64,000 nucleotides of DNA, taken from NCBI GenBank assembly GCA_003952965.2, contig CM025853.1:13540053-13604052 (forward strand). Reading direction: 5' to 3'. The translations under genes and the position numbers were made by a program. This document shows positions 59,214-64,000 of the stretch, piece by piece (position 1 is the first letter of the stretch; every line of letters starts with the position of its first letter). The stretch comes from Morella rubra (taxonomy: Eukaryota; Streptophyta; Magnoliopsida; Fagales; Myricaceae). Under the pieces are notes generated by a model, which searched no databases, was not told where the DNA came from, and saw only the letters and a program-made list of their open reading frames with translations.

Positions 59214-60082
59214 GGCTTAATTACTGTACAAGTCTCAATGGTATACCTTGTTTACATTTTAGTCCTTATGGTACCGATTTCAATAGTCGGGTCCTTGAGG
59301 TAAGTTTTTGAGGCAAATTGATTGCTCTGTCCAATTGGCCCCTCTTCCATGGAAGAGGGAGTGTTCTTGCAGTGGAGGGGCAAGGAGCTTTCTCTATTTT
59401 TTATATAATTGCAGTTTCGATACTATTCTGTCATTGCTTCTCCACGCAACCACCAAGGTGCCCTCTTGTTGTGTTTAAGCTATTTTTCTATAGTTTTTTA
59501 AGATGTGAAAGCTTGAACTACGTGTGTTGTGGATTGCACAACAAGCTTCAATTACGGGCATTGTGTTCTATGTTTGTGAGTGAGCTAGGGTTGCAAGTGG
59601 GAGTTCTAGGAGATCGCGAGAGGAATTGGCGACGAAAAGGTAACCAATTTGTGGGAAGAATTGCAACAGGTGGGCTTGCGTATGAGTTGGGATTCTTGGT
59701 AAAATTTGAGAAAAATGGTAAAATTTGGAGATAAGGGTAAAAGGAGCTTGCGGGTGGAATATGTGACATTTTACTTTTGGCTGATGTGGCTGGATGATAT
59801 GGCATTTACAAGTGACCGGATGGATTATGTTGCATCCATATAGCCTATTTAAATGACTTGGCAGGAAGACAATTTTTAATGCCACGTGACAACCTACAAT
59901 TGGCGCTAAACTGGCATTTAAAAATCACATGGACACCATTTCATTAGTTGGCTAACAGCAATCGGACCAGGGAATTTATTTGTCTCAAAAACTTACCTCA
60001 AGGACCTAACAATCGAAATTGGTACCATAGGAACTAAAATGTAAAAAATGTATACCATACGGACCCGTACAGTAAATAAGCC
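59214..60082. mobile_element. MULE-type element, 869 bp, perfect 9-bp TSD
   Basis: The left end 'ggcttaattactgtac' and right end 'gtacagtaaataagcc' are inverted. The similarity continues inward for roughly 100 bp ('tttagtccttatggtaccga' against 'tcg...ttggtaccataggaactaaa'). Both sides carry TTTTATTTA (59205-59213 and 60083-60091). Internal open frames on both strands (59318-59734 plus, 59568-59885 minus) have no recognisable domain. It is a non-autonomous Mutator-like element, unrelated in terminal sequence to the MITE at 38664. Confidence 0.85.
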
Positions 60083-60085
60083 TTT

Positions 60086-60147
60086 TATTTATTATGCACA
60101 CACGCTTTTGACAATATCAACAATTGATAGTCCTTCAAAGGGTATGT
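60086..60147 (+). repeat. Short repeat, copy 2 of 2
   Basis: Counterpart of 39276-39340: 'tttattatgcacacacgct', then 'gatagtccttcaaag'. Similarity stops beyond about 60147. Confidence 0.7.
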
Positions 60148-61138
60148 ACTAACTCAATTTGATTATGTGTATGATGATAGAATAGACATAAATGCTAAAT
60201 AAGAAATCCACCACTCTTTGGGAGACAAAGTATATTTAGTTGATTAACATTTGGAAGTTGGACTAAAAGAAAACTGGCTAGCGAGTTTTTTCGAATGTCT
60301 TTTTTGTATGAAAAATCTATATAAATGTATATTGTTTTACTCAATAATGAATTGTGATATTTACATGAGCAAGGGATTTCTGACAATGATTTTATTTAAT
60401 TATATGAGGTCAAGTGGAATATAGTATGGTGGAATGACGATCTGTGATTAATATATGTAAATGAATTTGTTTATAAAATCTCAATATTTTAGGGGTTCAA
60501 ATGCAATATGTTGATGTGCATGATTATAATTTATAGAAGGCCTAAATTTAATTATAAAGAATTTACAGGGTGAAAGTGGAAATAATTTTTCTAATAATCC
60601 TACGATTGAAATCTGAGATCCCTAAGTGATCCAAAGTCCAATTCTTTCTCTGGGGTTTTATCAACTCCTATATAAAAAGAAGTTGTGAATCAGTTGGCCA
60701 TTAGAACTACAGAGAAATGAGATTTCTTAAAAACCTTAAAAACATGAAACAGAGAAACTGACGTTGATGACTTTGGAGGAAACACGCTTAAGTTGCTAAA
60801 GATTAACAATTGTTTGGAATCAAAGGTACAATTTATTGATTTAAATCATGTTCGCGTTCTAGTTCTCTATTTATGACAAAGAAATTCGATCATAAGACTT
60901 GAAAAAGAGAAGTGTTCTCTCTCCCCCATTATTTTCCTAGCTCATGTTGGCTGCTACGCAGGGCACTTCAATAAAATGCCTACATGGGGCTATGTTTGTG
61001 CTGCTCACGAAGGCAATTGGCCGATCAGGTGTGAAGGCAGGCAACGAGAGGAAACTAGGCTCCATTTTGTCCTAATCAAGTAGGGTTTAGGAAACCCTAC
61101 CCAACCTATTTGAATCTTCTCAATGCCTTATTGAAAAT
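60148..61138. other. Unassigned stretch before the copia pol region
   Basis: AT-rich, without recognisable genes. Similarity to copia coding sequence begins abruptly at about 61139, so the 5' part of that element (LTR, PBS, gag) is missing or lies elsewhere. Confidence 0.4.
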
Positions 61139-61797
61139 GTCATAGATGGAAAATTATTGTTTATTGACCATAGGAACTCAAATGTGTACAAGATTGACAT
61201 TGATCAAAATGCTTGTGTGGATAATTGTCTTGTGGTCAATGTAAATGATAGTTGGCTATGGCATAGAAGATTGGGTCATGCAAGCATGCATCAATTTTGA
61301 AAATCTCTAAGCATGATCTTGTGAATGGGCTACCTAAATTGAATTTTGAAAAAGACTAAGTTTGTGAAGCTTGTCAAATGGAAAAACAAGTGAAAACCTC
61401 TTTTAAATCCAAAAACTTCATTTCAACTAGTAGACCTCTACAATTACTTCATTTGGATTTATTTGGTCCATCAAGAATTCAAAGTCTTGGTGGAAAGTCT
61501 TATGCCTTTGTAATTGTGGATGACTACTCTAGGTTTACTTGGATTTTATTTTTAACTTCAAAAGATGAAGCCATTCATAAGTTCATTAAATTCTCAAAAA
61601 GGGTGCAAAATGCAAAAGGATACACCATTATGGCCATTAGAAGTGATCATGGTGGTGAATTCGTAAATGAGAAGTTTGAATCTTTTTGTAGCATGAATGG
61701 TTATGAGCATAATTTTTCAACACCTAGAACTCCTCAACAAAATGGAGTTGTTGAGAGAAAGAATAGAACTATTCAAGAGATGCAAGAACTATTTTAA
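61139..61797 (+). pseudogene. Copia integrase region, broken
   Basis: The pre-integrase part has 'SWLWHRRLGHASM' (about 61250-61290), the His pair of the zinc-binding HHCC domain; the Cys pair follows as 'CEACQMEKQ' near 61365. Between them are a TGA near 61298, a frame change and a TAA near 61357. The catalytic core is open from 61378 to 61797: first Asp in 'LHLDLFGP', second in 'IRSDHGGEF', Glu in 'NGVVERKNR', the D-D-35-E triad. After 61797 a frame change leads into the 'VSMRPTLKKTPYELWKDRKP' part (61857-62087), the integrase C-terminal region. It inserts element cDNA into host DNA in intact relatives; this copy is inactive. Confidence 0.8.
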
Positions 61798-61856
61798 ATG
61801 AAAATAAGTTACCAAAATATTTTTGGGCCAAGGCAATCAACACATCTTGCTATGTT

Positions 61857-62600
61857 TTGAATAGAGTTTCTATGAGACCCACTTTGAAGAAAACTCCTTA
61901 TGAGCTTTGGAAAGATAGAAAACCCAACATCCATTATTTCAAAGTTTTTGGTTGTAAATGCTTCATTTTAAATACTAAAGACAACCTTGGAAAATTTGAT
62001 TCTAAAATCAATGTTGGAATTTTACTTGGATACTCTAATTCGAGTAAAGCTTATAGAGTTTATAACAAAAGGACTCTTTTGTGTTGAAGAATCAATGCAT
62101 ATCACTTTTGATGAAACTAATGGTCCGTTTGAGAAAAATGCAAGTGTAGACATTGAAGATATTGAGGGGGAGATGGAAGAACTTGAGATCAAGGATAACC
62201 CCACTCAAACCAAGGAAGCTCAATCGCCAAGTGAAGAAATTATTCAACCATTGCAAGGAGAAGGTACTTCACAAGAACTCCCTAAAGAATGGAGGTATGC
62301 TACTAGTCACCCTCAAGAGTTAATTATTGGTGATCCCTCTCATGGAACTAAAACTAGAGCTTCACTTAGAAATATTTGTAATCATCTTGCATTTGTGTCT
62401 CAAATTGAACCAAAAACTTTTCTTGAAGCCGAAAACGACGAAAGTTGGATTTTGGCAATGCAAGAAGAGTTAAACCAATTTGAGAGAAATCAAGTTTGGG
62501 AACTTGTCCCTAGACCAAGGATCAAACCATTATTGGCACAAAATGGGTCTTTAGGAACAAGGTTGATGAGCACGGTACTATTGTTAGAAACAAAGCTAGG
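61857..62600 (+). pseudogene. Copia integrase C-terminus and linker to RT, frameshifted
   Basis: Two overlapping frames cover this part. 61857-62087 carries 'VFGCKCFILNTKDNLGKFD' and 'GILLGYSNSSKAYRVYN', the conserved integrase C-terminal block. After a shift near 62080 the frame 61987-62664 takes over, with an acidic linker and 'NDESWILAMQEELNQFERNQ', the usual entry to RT. A further shift near 62535 moves the start of RT into the frame of the next piece. Confidence 0.75.
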
Positions 62601-63938
62601 TTGGTTGCTAAGGGCTATAATCAAGAAGAAGGAATTGATTATGATGAAACATATGCACCCGTAGCACGTTTGGAATCAATTAGAATGCTTTTGGCCTTTG
62701 CTTGTTATAAAAATTTTATGCTTTATCAAATGGATGTGAAAAGTGCTTTCTTGAATGGATTTATCATGGAAGAAGTCTATGTAGAACAACCACAAGGTTT
62801 TCAAAATGAAGCTTATCCAAAGTTTGTTTTCAAATTAAAAAAGGCTTTGTATGGACTAAAGCAAGCTCCTAGAGCTTGGTATGATAGACTTAAAACTTTC
62901 CTTGTTGAAAAAGGTTTTTCCATGGGTAAAGTTGACACAACACTTTTCACCAAGTCCAAAAACAATGATATTATAATTGTGCAAATTTATGTGGATGACA
63001 TCATATTCGGTGCTACTAATGATTCTCTTTGTCAAGAATTTTCCAAATTTATGCATGAAGAGTTTGAGATGAGTATGATGGGTGAGCTTAACTTCTTCCT
63101 TGGACTACAAATCAAGCAATCCAAAGAAGGAATCTTCATAAACCAAGCAAAGTATATAAAGGATCTACTCAAACGCTTTGGAATGGAGAACTTGAAAGTG
63201 GCGGAAACACCAATGAGCACATCGCTAAAGCTTGATGCGGATGAAAAAGGTAAAAAGGTGGACATCACCAAATATAGAGGTATGATTGGAGCTCTCCTCT
63301 ATTTGACGGCTAGTAGGCCGGATATTATGTTTAGTGTGTGTTTATGTGCTAGATTCCAAGCATGTCCTAAAGAATCTCATTTTTGTGCCGTAAAAAGAAT
63401 TTTTCGATATCTTTTGGGTACTATTGACCTAGGACTTTGGTATCCTAGAGACACTCACATGAACCTAGTAAGCTATTCCGATGCCGACTTTGCTGGGTGC
63501 AAAGTCGAGAGAAAAAGTACTAGTGGTACTTGTCATTTCCTAGGATCATCTTTAGTTTCTTGGAGTAGCAAGAAACAAAACTCGGTTGCTTTATCAACAA
63601 CCGAAGCGGAATACATAGCGGCCGGTAGTTGTTGTGCTCAAGTGTTGTGGATGAAACAAACTCTCAAAGATTTTGGACTGGAATTTGAGAGTATACCCAT
63701 CAAATGTGATAACACTAGTGCTATCAACTTGTCCAAGAATCCCATCCAACACTCAAGGACTAAACACATTGAAGTGAGACATCATTTTCTAAGAGATCAT
63801 ATTCAAAAAGGTGACATCTCACTTGATTTCATTGGTACTGAGCATCAACTAGCTGATATTTTCACAAAACCCTTGAGTAATGATAGATTTCGTGATCTTA
63901 GACGAGAAATTGGGTTTTTAGATGCAAATGCTCTTTGA
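62601..63938 (+). CDS. Copia reverse transcriptase and RNase H, open frame of 445 codons
   Basis: The frame opens inside the RT domain: '[20 protein letters not shown]' comes first, then '[10 protein letters not shown]', '[18 protein letters not shown]' and the catalytic 'YVDDIIFGA' (62988-63014). The connection region has '[16 protein letters not shown]'. RNase H follows with 'SYSDADFAG' (about 63472), '[10 protein letters not shown]' (about 63596) and '[12 protein letters not shown]' (about 63700), the Asp-Glu-Asp set. The end '[11 protein letters not shown]' and a TGA at 63936-63938 are typical of copia polyproteins. The first Met is not a real start; in intact elements this is the C-terminal part of one polyprotein. 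The long undisturbed frame contrasts with the broken integrase upstream. Confidence 0.85.
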   Translation: MVAKGYNQEEGIDYDETYAPVARLESIRMLLAFACYKNFMLYQMDVKSAFLNGFIMEEVYVEQPQGFQNEAYPKFVFKLKKALYGLKQAPRAWYDRLKTFLVEKGFSMGKVDTTLFTKSKNNDIIIVQIYVDDIIFGATNDSLCQEFSKFMHEEFEMSMMGELNFFLGLQIKQSKEGIFINQAKYIKDLLKRFGMENLKVAETPMSTSLKLDADEKGKKVDITKYRGMIGALLYLTASRPDIMFSVCLCARFQACPKESHFCAVKRIFRYLLGTIDLGLWYPRDTHMNLVSYSDADFAGCKVERKSTSGTCHFLGSSLVSWSSKKQNSVALSTTEAEYIAAGSCCAQVLWMKQTLKDFGLEFESIPIKCDNTSAINLSKNPIQHSRTKHIEVRHHFLRDHIQKGDISLDFIGTEHQLADIFTKPLSNDRFRDLRREIGFLDANAL

Positions 63939-64000
63939 TATGTCTTTTTATTGATTTCCATGGATTTTCATTGTTTTGATGTTTTAAACATGTTTAGAAT

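Larger units (their letters stand above)
61139..64000 (+). mobile_element. Ty1/copia element, 5'-truncated, running off the right edge
   Basis: From left to right the translation shows the end of the protease/pre-integrase region, integrase, reverse transcriptase and RNase H, in the copia order (integrase before RT). There is no 5' LTR, PBS or gag. Coding ends at 63938, after which a short 3' region begins. The 3' LTR, if present, is beyond the window. The pre-integrase to linker part is broken by frameshifts and stops, while RT-RNase H is open. Confidence 0.85.

Noticed and set aside
59318..59734. 139-codon frame in the 869-bp MULE element as a real gene
   Set aside because: No domain is recognised, overlapping frames of similar length exist on the other strand, and it lies wholly between transposon ends.

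Overview
The window looks like nuclear DNA of a eudicot, probably woody. It is AT-rich, has GT-AG introns, is full of plant-type LTR retrotransposons and MULE/Harbinger transposons, and carries one conserved plant gene. That gene is a plastid-type ABCD half-transporter (ABCD2-like) on the + strand, with nine exons between 29401 and 38307. All splice junctions keep frame and give 751 codons, so it appears functional. No bacterial operon, CRISPR array, rRNA or clear tRNA was seen. The species cannot be named from the sequence alone.

Left part (1-29400) is repeat-derived. It holds microsatellites and two small hairpins; a FAR1-domain remnant cut by an LTR fragment (about 2395-3330); a 1.34 kb MULE-type element with long TIRs (3656-4999); a decayed Mutator (MuDR-type) transposase (6590-9420); a 4.0 kb gypsy-type solo LTR with a 5-bp TSD (11825-15828); a 1.8 kb probable solo LTR (18387-20190); and a 4.65 kb copia-type element that has both LTRs but only a gag region (20509-25156, TSD ATTTT). 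Small hairpin MITEs follow, one ending about 790 bp upstream of the ABC transporter start.

Middle (29401-39340): the ABCD2-like gene has three introns over 1 kb. Intron 7 contains a miniature LTR element (TRIM) on the - strand and intron 4 a triple 38-bp repeat. Just downstream lies a 612-bp MULE MITE with a perfect 9-bp TSD.

Right part: 39645-56332 is bounded by about 620-bp inverted repeats. It contains a Myb/SANT-like gene remnant (- strand, left) and a PIF/Harbinger DDE transposase remnant (+ strand, right), the two partner genes of Harbinger elements. I read it as one 16.7 kb decayed Harbinger-type element. Inside it are a copia-type solo LTR (49755-51110, TSD ATGCT) and a plant RNase H-like pseudogene. 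Beyond it are a sister solo LTR (57534-59034, TSD TGACT), an 869-bp MULE element (59214-60082, 9-bp TSD) and the pol region of a copia element running off the right edge.

I found no convincing new biological system. The observations most worth following are the long-TIR Harbinger element with coding-like sequence inside its TIRs, the gag-only copia element with a perfect 20-bp palindrome in both LTRs, and two independent MULE insertions within about 3 bp of the same position in two copies of a short repeat.
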